DNA from: Polynucleobacter cosmopolitanus
GTDB lineage: Bacteria > Pseudomonadota > Gammaproteobacteria > Burkholderiales > Burkholderiaceae
Reading direction: 5' to 3'
Length of the DNA: 64,000 nucleotides
Assembly: GCF_002224225.1 (NCBI RefSeq)
Contig: NZ_NJGG01000001.1
Span: 310,001 to 374,000, forward strand
Both the position numbers and the translations under genes were made by a program. Below are positions 25,330 to 35,559 of the stretch, in pieces. Under the pieces are notes generated by a model that was given only the letters and a program-made list of their open reading frames with translations, did not search any database and was not told the DNA's origin. Positions within the stretch are counted from its first letter, which is position 1, and every line of letters begins with the position of its first letter.

Positions 25330-26007
25330 TTATTGAGCAATTGAAAAAGAGGGGATCTTGATTTGATCTTTATGTGATTCAAAGTAAATCTCCCATGGGG
25401 AATCAGAAGGTTTATTGACGACCAAATTGAGGCCTTGCTGAACAAAGTCAGAAACATCAGCGCCCAAATCATAGCGATCAGTGAATGCAGAAATATTGGC
25501 TGCTAAGTTATTCATACTTTCTGTAGCAATCAAATATTCATCACTTGCTTGATCTTTTATTTTGGGCTCAATTTTTTGATAAACACTCATACCAAACCAG
25601 TAATGCAAAGCAATGAGCCAAGCATAAATATTATAAAAATCGGCCGTTCTATCCGAAAGTTGTTTTTTTTGAAAATACAAACCGAGGAAGGAGTCATTAA
25701 AAGTTCTTAGGCAGGCGAGGTGTTGCATCCACTCTGCTTCAATTTGATCCCACTCAGTATCATCGAGTAACTCAACAATGTGTCCCACAGTATATAAAGT
25801 AAATTTAAATTGTTCCTTATGAACCGCTAACTTGTCTCGATCAAGTCTTTGAGCAGCGGTCATCCATAAAGACGTTAAATGCCAAATCGTGATTTCGTGA
25901 GGTGTTAGATTTGGAATCTTATTTGCAATTGCTAAATACTCTGGCTTAAGAATGCTCAATATTTCTTTGACCATTTCTTCATGTTCGTTTGAACCATATA
26001 TTGACAT
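25330..26007 (-). CDS. Hypothetical helical protein, 225 residues
   Basis: I do not recognise this protein. It has no signal peptide or clear membrane segment and is rich in aromatic residues and acidic/basic helical stretches (for example WLIALHYWFGMSVYQKIEPKIKD). The gene ends 38 bases before the PIN gene on the same strand and the two may be co-transcribed. It could be the PIN partner, an unrelated accessory protein, or a lineage orphan. The reading frame is long and uninterrupted with an ATG start, so it is very likely a real gene. Confidence 0.65.
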   Translation of the reverse strand: MSIYGSNEHEEMVKEILSILKPEYLAIANKIPNLTPHEITIWHLTSLWMTAAQRLDRDKLAVHKEQFKFTLYTVGHIVELLDDTEWDQIEAEWMQHLACLRTFNDSFLGLYFQKKQLSDRTADFYNIYAWLIALHYWFGMSVYQKIEPKIKDQASDEYLIATESMNNLAANISAFTDRYDLGADVSDFVQQGLNLVVNKPSDSPWEIYFESHKDQIKIPSFSIAQ

Positions 26008-26168
26008 TGATTGCTTTCGTAATTTTCTTTAATTAGTTGATGATAACAATCATATGGTTTTTAGGCGTCAACCTTTGATTGGGTAGCCTCTTGGATGACG
26101 GCTTTGGCACCAAGAACAAGTTATTTTGCAGAATCACAGGCATCCTGCCATAGGCAGTATTGACGAAA
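26008..26168. other. 161-base gap between the hypothetical gene and glmS
   Basis: The gap follows the glmS stop and should contain the promoter of the hypothetical-PIN pair. A small stem CTGCC-ATA-GGCAG (26145-26157) and a 6-base inverted repeat TCTTGG/CCAAGA (26089-26094, 26110-26115) are visible but not followed by a clear T run. No recognisable gene or known RNA is seen. Confidence 0.3.
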
Positions 26169-27989
26169 TTACTCGACCGTCACCGATTTTGCAAGATTGC
26201 GAGGCTTATCAACATCAGTGCCTCTTGCGCATGCAGTGTGATACGCCAGTAACTGCAGCGGAATGACGTGCAAGATTGGTGACAAATCACCATAATGCTC
26301 AGGCATTCGAATCACATGGATACCCTCTTCAGCAGATATTTGTGTATCACTATCAGCAAATACAAATAGCTTGCCGCCGCGCGCCTTCACCTCTTGCATA
26401 TTCGACTTCAGCTTCTCGAGCAATGCATCATTAGGCGCCACCGTGACCACCGGCATTTGCTCTGTGACCAAAGCCAATGGTCCATGCTTCAATTCTCCAG
26501 CGGGATAAGCTTCAGCATGAATATAAGAAATCTCTTTTAATTTAAGCGCGCCCTCAAGTGCGATCGGATAGTGAAGTCCGCGACCTAAAAAGAGCGCATT
26601 TTCACATTGAGCAAACGCCTCACTCCACGCAATGATTTGAGGCTCAAGGGCTAGCACGGCATGAATCGCAGCGGGTAAATGACGCAGACGATTGAAGGCG
26701 ATGCGCTCTTGCTCACTGGTCAAGCAGTTCTTATTCTTCGCCAAAGTCAATGCCAACAAATACAGCCCCACCAATTGAGTCGTGAAAGCTTTGGTCGACG
26801 CCACGCCAATCTCTGTGCCAGCATGGGTTAAAAATTGATATTTTGTTTCTCGAACCATGGCACTGGTTGCCACATTGCAAACCGCAAGAGTTTCTTGATG
26901 ACCCAAAGCTTGAGCATGTCTTAACGCTGCAAGCGTATCAGCTGTTTCTCCTGATTGAGAAACCACCACGACCAAAGAGCGAGGATTCGGCACTGTTTTT
27001 CGGTACCTGTATTCACTCGCAATTTCAACCTGAGTGGAAATGCCGGCAATATCTTCAATCCAATACTTAGCAGTACTTGCTGCGTAATAACTGGTGCCGC
27101 AAGCCAAAATCAAAACGCTGTCAATGTTTTTCCAATCAGCTTGCTTGGCGCCAAATAAACTTAGATCAGCAAACTCAGCATGACCCAAAGTATCAGCAAC
27201 GGCTCTTGGCTGCTCAAAAATTTCTTTTTGCATGTAGTGTTGATAAGGGCCTAAATCAACCTCAACATTTTGAGTGGGCACAGGCTTTTTGATTCTCTCT
27301 TGAACTTTGCCAGACACATCTGTGATGATGACTTGATCTGTTGTTAAAACAGCAATATCACCTTCTTCCAAATACGCCATCATGCTCGCATGATCAGATA
27401 CGGCCAAGGCGTCTGAAGCCAAGAAATTTTCTTGCTCGCCATAGGCCACGACCAATGGTGAGCCAGCCCTTGCGCCCACCAATAAACCTGGGGCATCTTT
27501 GGCAATCACAGCAATGGCATAAGCACCGTGGAGCTTTGGCACAACTGCGCGCACAGCTTTTGCCAAATCTCGCACAGGCATGTTGATATAGGTTTGATGA
27601 ATTAAATGAGCAATCACTTCAGTGTCTGTTTGAGACACAAACACATAGCCCGCTGCTTTTAATTCTTCACGCAAGCTTTCATAATTTTCAATGATGCCGT
27701 TATGCACCAAGCCAATCAAATCATCAGAAAAGTGAGGGTGAGCATTAACAGTGTCCGGTTTGCCGTGTGTGGCCCAGCGTGTGTGAGCAATACCAACATT
27801 GCCTGACATTGTTTGACCTTGATCAGCTAAATCCGTAACCCTTGCAGTGGTGCGCGCACGAACCAACTCTTGACCACTTAATAAAGCAAAGCCGCAGGAA
27901 TCGTAGCCACGATATTCAAGTCGGCGCAGACCTTCAACTAAAACATTGACCACATTTTTTTTAGAAACTGCACCAACGATCCCGCACAT
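26169..27989 (-). CDS. glmS: Glutamine--fructose-6-phosphate aminotransferase (isomerizing)
   Basis: GlmS makes glucosamine-6-phosphate for peptidoglycan and LPS. The N-terminal glutaminase begins MCGIVGAVS with catalytic Cys2, followed by [11 protein letters not shown] and AHTRWATHG. Two SIS sugar-isomerase domains follow ([35 protein letters not shown]) and the C-terminus ends NLAKSVTVE. The 606-residue length is standard. It sits 36 bases after glmU, the usual amino-sugar pair. No glmS ribozyme is seen, as expected outside Firmicutes. Confidence 0.97.
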   Translation of the reverse strand: MCGIVGAVSKKNVVNVLVEGLRRLEYRGYDSCGFALLSGQELVRARTTARVTDLADQGQTMSGNVGIAHTRWATHGKPDTVNAHPHFSDDLIGLVHNGIIENYESLREELKAAGYVFVSQTDTEVIAHLIHQTYINMPVRDLAKAVRAVVPKLHGAYAIAVIAKDAPGLLVGARAGSPLVVAYGEQENFLASDALAVSDHASMMAYLEEGDIAVLTTDQVIITDVSGKVQERIKKPVPTQNVEVDLGPYQHYMQKEIFEQPRAVADTLGHAEFADLSLFGAKQADWKNIDSVLILACGTSYYAASTAKYWIEDIAGISTQVEIASEYRYRKTVPNPRSLVVVVSQSGETADTLAALRHAQALGHQETLAVCNVATSAMVRETKYQFLTHAGTEIGVASTKAFTTQLVGLYLLALTLAKNKNCLTSEQERIAFNRLRHLPAAIHAVLALEPQIIAWSEAFAQCENALFLGRGLHYPIALEGALKLKEISYIHAEAYPAGELKHGPLALVTEQMPVVTVAPNDALLEKLKSNMQEVKARGGKLFVFADSDTQISAEEGIHVIRMPEHYGDLSPILHVIPLQLLAYHTACARGTDVDKPRNLAKSVTVE

Positions 27990-28025
27990 GATTTTCCCTA
28001 TTCACCAATACTTAACGAAAAGTAT

Positions 28026-29393
28026 TTATTTTGATTTTTTGGTTGGCCTTTGCCAATTAATTGAAACTTGCTTCACCCTTGTTACAGTCAATTGATTGGC
28101 TGGTGCATCTTTTGTCAATGTTGTGCCAGCTCCCAAGGTCGCACCTTTGCCAACTGTTACTGGCGCTACTAGCTGAGTATCTGAGCCAATGAATGCTTCG
28201 TCTTCAATGATCGTGCGGTGCTTGTTCACACCGTCATAGTTACAAGTGATGGTGCCAGCACCAATATTGACTTTTTTACCGATGGTCGCATCGCCCACAT
28301 AGGCCAAATGATTGGCTTTGCTCCCTGCACCCACATCACTGTTTTTGATTTCAACGAAATTGCCCACATGAACTTCTTCAGCAAGCACTGTGCCTGGGCG
28401 CAATCTGGCATAAGGTCCGATCACACTGCCAGCACCAACGGTTGCCTGGTCAATATGAGTGAAGGCTTGAATCTTGGCATTGGCGTCAATCACAGCGTCC
28501 TTGATCACGCAATGCGGACCAACAGATACGCCTGAACCAAGAACAACCTTTCCCTCAAAGACGCAACCGATATCAATTTTGACATCAGTACCACATTGAA
28601 GTTCTCCACGAATATCGATTCGAGATGGATCCAATAGTGTGACACCTGACTCCAATAAACGATTGGCTAACTCATGCTGCCAAACTCGCTCTAAGTCAGC
28701 AAGTTGAGTTCTACTGTTAACACCCACGGTTTCCCAATCATTGCTTGCCTGGGTTGTATAAACCGGAACGCCTTCAGCCACTGCCAAAGCAATCACATCG
28801 GTCAAGTAATACTCACCTTGCGCATTGTTTGGCTTAAGTTGCTTTAACCAACCCTTCAATTTTTCTGTGGGCAAGGCCATGAAGCCAGTATTAATTTCAG
28901 TGATTTGACGAATCTCTGCGCTGGCATCCTTTTCTTCAACAATCCCGGATACATCGCCATCATGATTGCGCAAGATTCGACCATAGCCCGTTGGATTAGC
29001 CATGCTTTGAGTCAACAAACCGAGACCGCCAGACTCCGCCAACTGTGCCAACTGTTGAAGGGTCTGCGTTTGTATCAAAGGCACATCGCCATAGAGTATC
29101 AATGTGACCGGATCATCAGATAATTGATCGCAAGCCTGCAAAACAGCATGGCCTGTGCCTTTTTGCTCGGATTGAAGCGCTGTTTTTGCTTGAAAAGCTG
29201 TTTTTGAAAGGAATTCTTGAACAAATTCGCCGCCATGGCCAAGAACCAAGATGGTCACATGATCACCCGCCAAGGCTTTTGCACTGGTGAGCACGTGCTC
29301 CAACATGGGCCGACCGGCGATTGGATGAAGGACCTTGGGCAGCGTTGACCGCATGCGCTTTCCCTGTCCAGCGGCTAATATGACAATATTCAT
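28026..29393 (-). CDS. glmU: Bifunctional UDP-N-acetylglucosamine pyrophosphorylase/glucosamine-1-phosphate acetyltransferase
   Basis: GlmU makes UDP-GlcNAc. The N-terminal uridyltransferase has LAAGQGKRM near 6-14 and YGDVPLI. The C-terminal left-handed beta-helix acetyltransferase shows hexapeptide repeats and [20 protein letters not shown], with [12 protein letters not shown] and NYDGVNKH. It is 455 residues long, as usual. It heads the glmU-glmS transcript and is divergent from the DUF6279 lipoprotein gene, with only 13 bases between the two starts. Confidence 0.97.
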   Translation of the reverse strand: MNIVILAAGQGKRMRSTLPKVLHPIAGRPMLEHVLTSAKALAGDHVTILVLGHGGEFVQEFLSKTAFQAKTALQSEQKGTGHAVLQACDQLSDDPVTLILYGDVPLIQTQTLQQLAQLAESGGLGLLTQSMANPTGYGRILRNHDGDVSGIVEEKDASAEIRQITEINTGFMALPTEKLKGWLKQLKPNNAQGEYYLTDVIALAVAEGVPVYTTQASNDWETVGVNSRTQLADLERVWQHELANRLLESGVTLLDPSRIDIRGELQCGTDVKIDIGCVFEGKVVLGSGVSVGPHCVIKDAVIDANAKIQAFTHIDQATVGAGSVIGPYARLRPGTVLAEEVHVGNFVEIKNSDVGAGSKANHLAYVGDATIGKKVNIGAGTITCNYDGVNKHRTIIEDEAFIGSDTQLVAPVTVGKGATLGAGTTLTKDAPANQLTVTRVKQVSINWQRPTKKSK

Positions 29394-29406
29394 TATTAAT
29401 AATTAT

Positions 29407-30324
29407 ATGAGCTTATCCAAACCTCTCCAAACAATCAAAATAACGGCCATTTGCTGCCTTTTTTTGCTGATCACCGCCTGCAGTGCCGTGAGGTTTGTTT
29501 ACAACCAGGGCGACACCCTCATTCGCTGGTGGATTGATGACCACATTGGCTTAACAGCAGAACAAGAATTTTTGACCCGCGAACTCTTAGAGCAACAATT
29601 TTGGTGGCATCGCACAGAACAACTCACGGATGTTTCTAAAACTCTTGAGCAGCTGCGCCGTCAACTCAATCGCCCACTTTCCACAGATGAAGTCAGCCAA
29701 TTTTCTGATGACCTCAAAAAGTTCATTTACAAAATTGCCAAGAAAACCACTCCGGACGCTGCAAAACTTTTTGTGACGCTGCAAAGTAATCAAATCGAAA
29801 CAATGCAAAAAAGAATGCAAAAGGGCAATGAGAAATTCGTCAAAGAATGGCTGCCACCAAGTTTAGAAAAACAAAACAAGGTTCGAGCAGATAAGGTGAT
29901 TGATCGAGTTGAGTGGCTGTTTGGCAGCATCAATAAAGAACAAGAAGAAAAAATCAGGCAGCACATCAAAAATAATCCATTAGACATGAACATGGTTTAT
30001 CAAGAACGCCTGCGCCGTCAAAATGATTTAATCAAGATTGTTAAATCAATCCAACAAAATAAATTAAATCAGCAACAAGCCGAAGATTTGCTGACAACTT
30101 ACATAAAAAACTTTGAATACGGCACCACCAAAGAACAGCTGGAGTTTGGTAAAAGAAGAAGTGCCCTAGGCGTTCAGCTGAGTGCGTTCATCACTCAGAC
30201 CATGAATGATGAACAAAGAAAATACGCCAGTGGTCGAGTTGAAACTTGGGCTCTGGATGTTCAAGAGCTGATCAAAGAGTCATCTGTATTGGCTGCCAAG
30301 CGTTCTGCTCTGACGAATCGCTAG
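29407..30324 (+). CDS. DUF6279-type lipoprotein
   Basis: A 305-residue exported protein. After a basic start it has a hydrophobic core and a lipobox LLITAC, so it should be lipid-modified. The mature part is almost wholly helical and highly charged, starting [18 protein letters not shown], a pattern typical of the DUF6279 family. Function is unknown. I chose ATG at 29407; the longer frame from 29335 would overlap divergent glmU. The 3' end overlaps convergent ttcA by 53 bases. Confidence 0.82.
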   Translation: MSLSKPLQTIKITAICCLFLLITACSAVRFVYNQGDTLIRWWIDDHIGLTAEQEFLTRELLEQQFWWHRTEQLTDVSKTLEQLRRQLNRPLSTDEVSQFSDDLKKFIYKIAKKTTPDAAKLFVTLQSNQIETMQKRMQKGNEKFVKEWLPPSLEKQNKVRADKVIDRVEWLFGSINKEQEEKIRQHIKNNPLDMNMVYQERLRRQNDLIKIVKSIQQNKLNQQQAEDLLTTYIKNFEYGTTKEQLEFGKRRSALGVQLSAFITQTMNDEQRKYASGRVETWALDVQELIKESSVLAAKRSALTNR

Positions 30325-31123
30325 AACCCACATCCTGACTTAAATCTTTAAAATCAAATTGGGTGGCATCCATTAAGTGTGAAGGCACCACATTTTGAAT
30401 GGAACTGAATAAGCTTTCTACGCGACCTGGGTATTTCTTTTCCCATTCCTTGATCAAAGCCTTCATCGCATTTCTTTGTAAATTTTCTTGGCTACCGCAC
30501 AAGTTACAAGGAATGATTGGAAAATCCATCTGCGCAGCATATCTCTCAAGATAACTCTCTGGTACATAAGCCAAAGGTCTGATCACAATGTGCTTGCCAT
30601 CATCAGACTTTAATTTCGGTGGCATGCCTTTTAACTTGCCGCCATGAAACATATTCATCAGCAAAGTTTCAATGATGTCATCTCGGTGATGACCCAGCGC
30701 AATCTTGGTGGCGCCAAGCTCACCAGCAACCCTGTACAAGATGCCACGCCTTAAACGCGAGCAAAGACCACAGGTTGTTTTCCCCTCAGGAATCACACGC
30801 TTCACAATCCCATAGGTATCTTGATCTTCAATATGAAACTGCACACCCAATTTTTTAAAATAATTGGGCAGGGTTTCTTTTGGAAAGCCTGGCTGGTTTT
30901 GATCAAGATTCACAGCCACCAAATCAAAATCAATCGGAGCACGCTCTTTCAGCTTCATCAAAATATCGAGCATGGCATAGCTGTCCTTACCGCCCGACAT
31001 GCAAACCATGACCTTGTCACCATCTTCAATCATGTTGTAATCAACGATGGCTTGACCAGCTAGACGACAAAGCTTCTTGTCTAGCTTATTTTCTTCGTAG
31101 GCTACTTTGCGTGGATCTTTCAT
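30272..31123 (-). CDS. ttcA: tRNA 2-thiocytidine biosynthesis protein TtcA
   Basis: TtcA thiolates cytidine 32 of some tRNAs using ATP and a [4Fe-4S] cluster. The PP-loop SGGKDS is at 43-48. Cysteine pairs Cys118/Cys121 (CGLC) and Cys206/Cys209 (CNLC) are as expected. [14 protein letters not shown] is also diagnostic. At 283 residues it is normal, and it overlaps folB by four bases in a folM-folB-ttcA operon. Confidence 0.95.
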   Translation of the reverse strand: MKDPRKVAYEENKLDKKLCRLAGQAIVDYNMIEDGDKVMVCMSGGKDSYAMLDILMKLKERAPIDFDLVAVNLDQNQPGFPKETLPNYFKKLGVQFHIEDQDTYGIVKRVIPEGKTTCGLCSRLRRGILYRVAGELGATKIALGHHRDDIIETLLMNMFHGGKLKGMPPKLKSDDGKHIVIRPLAYVPESYLERYAAQMDFPIIPCNLCGSQENLQRNAMKALIKEWEKKYPGRVESLFSSIQNVVPSHLMDATQFDFKDLSQDVGSSDSSEQNAWQPIQMTL

Positions 31124-31512
31124 TCTTTGATCAGGAAAATTTCAACACCAACTGCTTCACAATCAGGATAAACATCCGGCTTTGCAGTTGAAACTTTAAC
31201 GGCTCTCACATTTGGATGAGCCAACATGATTTTTGCAACATCATCACACAAAGTCTCTTGAAGATGTATGTGCCCTTTAGAAACTCTTTCAATGATACTT
31301 TGACGCATGAAGTCGTAATCAACCACTTCATCCAGACTATCTTTCGATGGTGTGTTTTCTACCAAAGGTACAAATAAATCAACATTGATTAAAACGCGTT
31401 GCTCACCGCGCTTCTCAAAATCATGAACCCCAATATTGATATAAACCTCATAATTGCTCAGAAACAATCTTCGGCAATCCATCAGGCGAGGGTGAGATAA
31501 CAATGCTTGCAT
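31120..31512 (-). CDS. folB: Dihydroneopterin aldolase
   Basis: FolB converts dihydroneopterin to 6-hydroxymethyl-dihydropterin for folate synthesis, and the family may also epimerise. The 130-residue protein has [19 protein letters not shown] with the conserved Glu, VVDYDFMRQ and the catalytic-region Lys in [11 protein letters not shown]. It lies between a pteridine-reductase-like SDR and ttcA, two to four bases from each, so one operon is likely. The order supports a pterin role for the upstream SDR. Confidence 0.93.
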   Translation of the reverse strand: MQALLSHPRLMDCRRLFLSNYEVYINIGVHDFEKRGEQRVLINVDLFVPLVENTPSKDSLDEVVDYDFMRQSIIERVSKGHIHLQETLCDDVAKIMLAHPNVRAVKVSTAKPDVYPDCEAVGVEIFLIKE

Positions 31513-31514
31513 AT

Positions 31515-32297
31515 TTACTCCGTCAAAAACATCACGTCACGATTAGTCGAAAGTAAATGCTGCCCACCATCAACATACAAAGTTGTACCAGTGATGGCTT
31601 TTGCCTTGGCCAAATAAATCACCGCATCAGCAATGTCATCAGGAGTTGATGATTGCTCCAAAGGAGTCATGCCGTGGGCTTTGGCAAAGCCATCTTCAGA
31701 TTGATCGCCTGACACCATCGTGATTCCCGGAGCCAATCCTACAACGCGTAAATTAGGCGCAAAAGATTGCGCCAATAAATTAGTTGCTGAGTTGAGCGCG
31801 GCCTTTGACAAGGTGTAAGACAAAAAGTCTGGGTTCAAGTTTTCTAATTTCTGATCAAGCAAATTGATCACCACTCCGCTTGGGCCACGAGTATCAGCAG
31901 TTCTTAACTTTGCATGCTGACGATACAGATCTCTTGACAAGATCAATGGCGCAGCCACATTGGTGAGCATGTGACGATCCAGTGAGGCATAACTGAAACT
32001 TGAAGCGACATCGTATTGAAACAAAGAAGCATTGTTCACCAAACAAGATGGCAACCCTAGGGCTTCGCAACATCGATTGATCAACTGACTCGCTTGCGCT
32101 TCATCTGATAAGTCTGCCTGCAAAGCAACACCTCGCTGCCCAGTTGCCAAGATATCTTTAACAGTCTGTTCAGCAGCGTCTTTGGAGTTGCCATAATGAA
32201 TCGCAACATCCCAGCCATCCTTGGCTAGGCCAATCGCAATAGCGCGTCCAACGCGCTTGGCGGCTCCAGTTACTAAGGCAATTTTTGGGTTTTTCAT
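31515..32297 (-). CDS. folM: Pteridine-reductase/FolM-like SDR
   Basis: A 260-residue SDR with the Rossmann motif TGAAKRVGRAIA. The Arg within this motif, in place of the usual Gly-rich SGIG, is characteristic of pteridine reductases and FolM. The catalytic Tyr and Lys are in LSYTLSKAAL, and NNASLF is the NNAG equivalent. FolM reduces dihydromonapterin or dihydrofolate. Adjacency to folB, two bases downstream, strengthens the call. The exact pterin substrate remains open. Confidence 0.8.
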   Translation of the reverse strand: MKNPKIALVTGAAKRVGRAIAIGLAKDGWDVAIHYGNSKDAAEQTVKDILATGQRGVALQADLSDEAQASQLINRCCEALGLPSCLVNNASLFQYDVASSFSYASLDRHMLTNVAAPLILSRDLYRQHAKLRTADTRGPSGVVINLLDQKLENLNPDFLSYTLSKAALNSATNLLAQSFAPNLRVVGLAPGITMVSGDQSEDGFAKAHGMTPLEQSSTPDDIADAVIYLAKAKAITGTTLYVDGGQHLLSTNRDVMFLTE

Positions 32298-32340
32298 ATT
32301 TTTTGCAGCACCACTTATAAGAGTTGTAGACTCGCGAGGT

Positions 32341-33528
32341 ATGGATATTAACCCCAGTATCGAAGAAGCGTCTCATAGTCAAACGCTGGCTCGTTTAATT
32401 CAGCAAGAAATTCAAGCTCAAAATGGGCGAATTTCTTTCGCTAAGTATATGGAAATGGCCCTGTATGCGCCAGGATTAGGCTATTACGCCGCAGGTAAAC
32501 GCAAGCTTGGCAGCCAGGGGGATTTCACCACAGCCCCTGAAATCAGCCCTTTATTTGGGGCCACGATTGTGCAAACCTTGCTGCCCATCATTGAACATCT
32601 TCAAAAATTGAATCTACCGGTCCAAATCCTAGAATTTGGAGCCGGAACAGGCGCCCTGGCCGAGTCGATTTTGACAGAATTACAGCGCCAAGGCATTGCG
32701 GTTGATAGTTACAGCATTCTTGATTTATCAGCTGATTTGATTGAGCGCCAACAATCTAGGCTTGCTCAACCATTTCCCATGGCTACTTGGATCAATCAAT
32801 TACCAAAAAACTTCTCAGGCATCATCCTTGCCAACGAAGTCTTGGATGCCATGCCCATTGAATTGATCACTTACCAAAATCAGCAGTGGGTGTTTAAAGA
32901 TGTTACTTTGGACGAAGAATCATCTGAAGATGCATCTGAAGATACCATCAGCTTCAGACATTGCCTGGGCAAAGAAGTCCCCGAAACAATGCTTCCAGAA
33001 TACTTGCAACAACAATCATTCGAAAATGGTTACACCACTGAAGTCAATGTAAATGCCAAAGCTTGGATCAACAGCATCTCCGAAATCTTGGGCATGGGAA
33101 TCGTATTAACGATTGATTATGGATTTCCTGAGCATGAGTACTATCACTCTCAGCGCAACCAAGGAACGGTCATGGGTCACTATGCGCATCAAGCGGTTCA
33201 AGACCCCTTCTTTTATCCTGGGCTTTGCGATCTAACCTCGCACGTTGATTGGACTGGCATCGCAAAGACCGGCATCGGTTCAGGTCTATCACTCCTCGGA
33301 TTCACAAGCCAAGCCGCCTACTTATTAGATGCAGGCATAGGATCCTTGCTGATGGAAAAGGTTGATCCATCGAATGCCACGGAATTCATGCCACATTCAA
33401 ATGCCATTCAAAAATTATTATCAGAAGCAGAAATGGGCGAGCTATTCAAAGTGATGTGTTTTGGTAAAGGCCTCCCTTTTGAAGAAGGTGATTTACCCGG
33501 GTTCAGATCAAGGCCTCGATCTCTGTAA
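32341..33528 (+). CDS. MidA/NDUFAF7-type SAM-dependent methyltransferase
   Basis: A 395-residue methyltransferase of the DUF185 family. Visible features are ISFAKYMEMALYAPGLGYYAAG near the start, GDFTTAPEISPLFG, ILEFGAGTGALAESI as the SAM motif, and NEVLDAMPIE. Mitochondrial homologue NDUFAF7 dimethylates an Arg of complex I; the bacterial target is not settled. I chose ATG at 32341; the long upstream reading overlaps the divergent SDR. The gene stands alone. Confidence 0.88.
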   Translation: MDINPSIEEASHSQTLARLIQQEIQAQNGRISFAKYMEMALYAPGLGYYAAGKRKLGSQGDFTTAPEISPLFGATIVQTLLPIIEHLQKLNLPVQILEFGAGTGALAESILTELQRQGIAVDSYSILDLSADLIERQQSRLAQPFPMATWINQLPKNFSGIILANEVLDAMPIELITYQNQQWVFKDVTLDEESSEDASEDTISFRHCLGKEVPETMLPEYLQQQSFENGYTTEVNVNAKAWINSISEILGMGIVLTIDYGFPEHEYYHSQRNQGTVMGHYAHQAVQDPFFYPGLCDLTSHVDWTGIAKTGIGSGLSLLGFTSQAAYLLDAGIGSLLMEKVDPSNATEFMPHSNAIQKLLSEAEMGELFKVMCFGKGLPFEEGDLPGFRSRPRSL

Positions 33529-33544
33529 TTTCCCGCAACCCTAT

Positions 33545-34645
33545 TTAATTGCTTTTGATTGCCAAGAGTCTTCTGTCTTCAATCAATTGCTTGATCTTCG
33601 CTCCAGTGGATGAGCCTTGCTCACCGACCTCCTGAACAATCTGCGCAATGTCTACTTTTTTTGCGCAGTCATATGAATGCATCAACTGCTTCGTAGGGAG
33701 TCTTAATAAATCAGCCACCTTGATCAACTCCTCAAAGCGTTCAGGCTTTCTCCAAACATCCACGCGATTTAATAAATCTAATAAATTTCGAGGTTCAAGA
33801 GTGGCTGACTGTAAGCCCATCTGTAATTCACGAACCAGCACAGCATGATCGCGACACTCAACTGGGATGCCCCACAATGCCGCCCAAGCATTGATATCTT
33901 CAACATTCAAACTTGACAACAAAACTGCGCACCGCTGAGACAAATTCAATTGGTGGTTTGCTGCCAAATCAATATCACCCAATAAAGATGAATTGTTTGA
34001 ATTCATCTTTGGGAAAAATAATTCAAAAACTCCCATCTCAACCAGCACTTCCAACATCCTAGATGGCTTCTCAGACATCAAGCCTCTGGATATTTCTTGC
34101 CACACTCTTTCTTTGACCAAAGCATTGAGTTCACCACTCGAATGAATTTCTTTGAGCAAAGTGAGCGTGGATGGCGCTATTGAAAAATCAGAAAAACGTG
34201 CTGCAAATCTTGCGATGCGCAAAAGGCGCACAGGGTCCTCGCTAAAGGCGGGACCAATGTGCCTAAATAATTTATTGTTGATATCTTTTTGACCACCATA
34301 GGGATCAATCACATCACCAACAGGTTGCCCATTCACATCAGCCTCTTTGGCCATTGCATTGATGGTCAAATCGCGTCGTGCCAAATCTTGCTCTAAGGTC
34401 ACCCCTGGGTCTGCATGAAATACAAAGCCCTTATAGCCTGGCGAAACTTTTCGCTCAGTTCTGGCCAATGCATATTCAGCATGTGTGACGGGATGTAAAA
34501 ATACTGGGAAGTCTTGCCCAACAGGGGTATATCCCTGGGCGAGCATTTGCTCGGTTGTTGCGCCCACAACAACGTAATCAAGATCCTTTACTGGCAATCC
34601 CAGTAACTGATCTCTGATGGCGCCCCCAACAACATAAATCTTCAC
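33545..34645 (-). CDS. cca: CCA-adding enzyme (tRNA nucleotidyltransferase), HD region degenerate
   Basis: The enzyme adds or repairs the 3' CCA of tRNAs. The nucleotidyltransferase head has GGAIRD at 7-12, catalytic Asp21 and Asp23 in KDLDYVV, FPVFLHP, and RRDLTINAMA. At 366 residues it is shorter than the about 410-residue multifunctional enterobacterial enzyme, and the C-terminal part lacks the His-Asp pair of the HD phosphohydrolase; the matching region reads SQRCAVLLSSLNVEDI. CCA synthesis should be intact but the phosphatase activity probably lost. The start is GTG, overlapping the upstream SDR gene by four bases. Confidence 0.92.
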   Translation of the reverse strand: MKIYVVGGAIRDQLLGLPVKDLDYVVVGATTEQMLAQGYTPVGQDFPVFLHPVTHAEYALARTERKVSPGYKGFVFHADPGVTLEQDLARRDLTINAMAKEADVNGQPVGDVIDPYGGQKDINNKLFRHIGPAFSEDPVRLLRIARFAARFSDFSIAPSTLTLLKEIHSSGELNALVKERVWQEISRGLMSEKPSRMLEVLVEMGVFELFFPKMNSNNSSLLGDIDLAANHQLNLSQRCAVLLSSLNVEDINAWAALWGIPVECRDHAVLVRELQMGLQSATLEPRNLLDLLNRVDVWRKPERFEELIKVADLLRLPTKQLMHSYDCAKKVDIAQIVQEVGEQGSSTGAKIKQLIEDRRLLAIKSN

Positions 34646-35559
34646 TTGATTAAAACATTCAATGCTTGTGGGTTGATGCCAAATACTTTTTCTAAAGCAT
34701 TTTCAGCGCCCGCTGGCAACACATTGTCTTCGCTCATCGAAGCCAAATTATCTCGTGACATCAAAGTAGGTCCTGGCATCATTTCTAATAAGCCAGCCTG
34801 CAAATAAGCCAATGGTTTTGGTAAAGGAATAATCATACTTTTTCTACCACCAACCATGCCAGCAAAATTCACCAATTCAGCCAAGGTGTAAACGCGAGGT
34901 CCTGCCAAATCAAATACTCGGCCAATCGTCTCTGACATTGAAATTGATTTCACAAACGCTTGCGCAACATCGGACACATAGACTGGCTGAAATTTAACGG
35001 CTGCACCGCCCAAAGGCAAAACTGGGGCGAACTTTTGCAAAGAGGCGAATAGATTGATGAACTTATCATTTTCACCAAACACCACAGAGGGTCTAAAAAT
35101 TGTCCAATCCAAATCGCTGGCCTTGACCAAATTTTCTGCATCACCTTTGCTGCGCTGATACATCGATGCGCCTGAGCTACTAGCGCCCAAAGCACTCATG
35201 TGAATGTAGCGCTTTAAGTTTGCAGCACCCATTGCAGCAATGATTTTTTTAGTGAGCTCAACATGGTTTTTTAAAAAGCCTGGGCCGTAAGGTGATCCAG
35301 TTTTGTCATGCAAAATACCCACCAAGTTAATCACCACGCCACCAGGACCCAAACGTTGGCACATATCCGCCAACACAGCAGGGTCATGAATATTGGCTTC
35401 AATCACTTGAAGCTTGGGTAACACCCATAATTCTTTGGCGTATGCAGCTTTGCGTGTTGGCAATAAAACTGAGTGGCCAAGTGCGCTCAATCCACTGGCT
35501 ATTTTCTGACCAATGAACCCGCTACCACCTATCAATAATATTTTTGCTTCGTTCATCAT
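34642..35559 (-). CDS. Complex I NDUFA9-like/atypical SDR
   Basis: A 305-residue NAD(P)-binding protein of the atypical SDR group that includes complex I subunit NDUFA9. The dinucleotide motif is GGSGFIGQKIA near 11-21, followed by VVINLVGILHD and YIHMSALGA, then YQRSKGDAE with the Tyr-x3-Lys remnant. Bacterial members are often annotated as NDUFA9-like; a real role in complex I is unproven. It overlaps slt upstream and cca downstream by four bases each, so the three form one operon. Confidence 0.85.
   Translation of the reverse strand: MMNEAKILLIGGSGFIGQKIASGLSALGHSVLLPTRKAAYAKELWVLPKLQVIEANIHDPAVLADMCQRLGPGGVVINLVGILHDKTGSPYGPGFLKNHVELTKKIIAAMGAANLKRYIHMSALGASSSGASMYQRSKGDAENLVKASDLDWTIFRPSVVFGENDKFINLFASLQKFAPVLPLGGAAVKFQPVYVSDVAQAFVKSISMSETIGRVFDLAGPRVYTLAELVNFAGMVGGRKSMIIPLPKPLAYLQAGLLEMMPGPTLMSRDNLASMSEDNVLPAGAENALEKVFGINPQALNVLIK

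Noticed and set aside
27990-28025. glmS ribozyme
   Set aside because: Only 36 bases separate glmU from glmS and the ribozyme is a Gram-positive feature.
28218-28535. Plus-strand 105-codon frame opposite glmU
   Set aside because: It overlaps the beta-helix repeats of GlmU fully; the repeated hexapeptide codons produce long open antisense frames.
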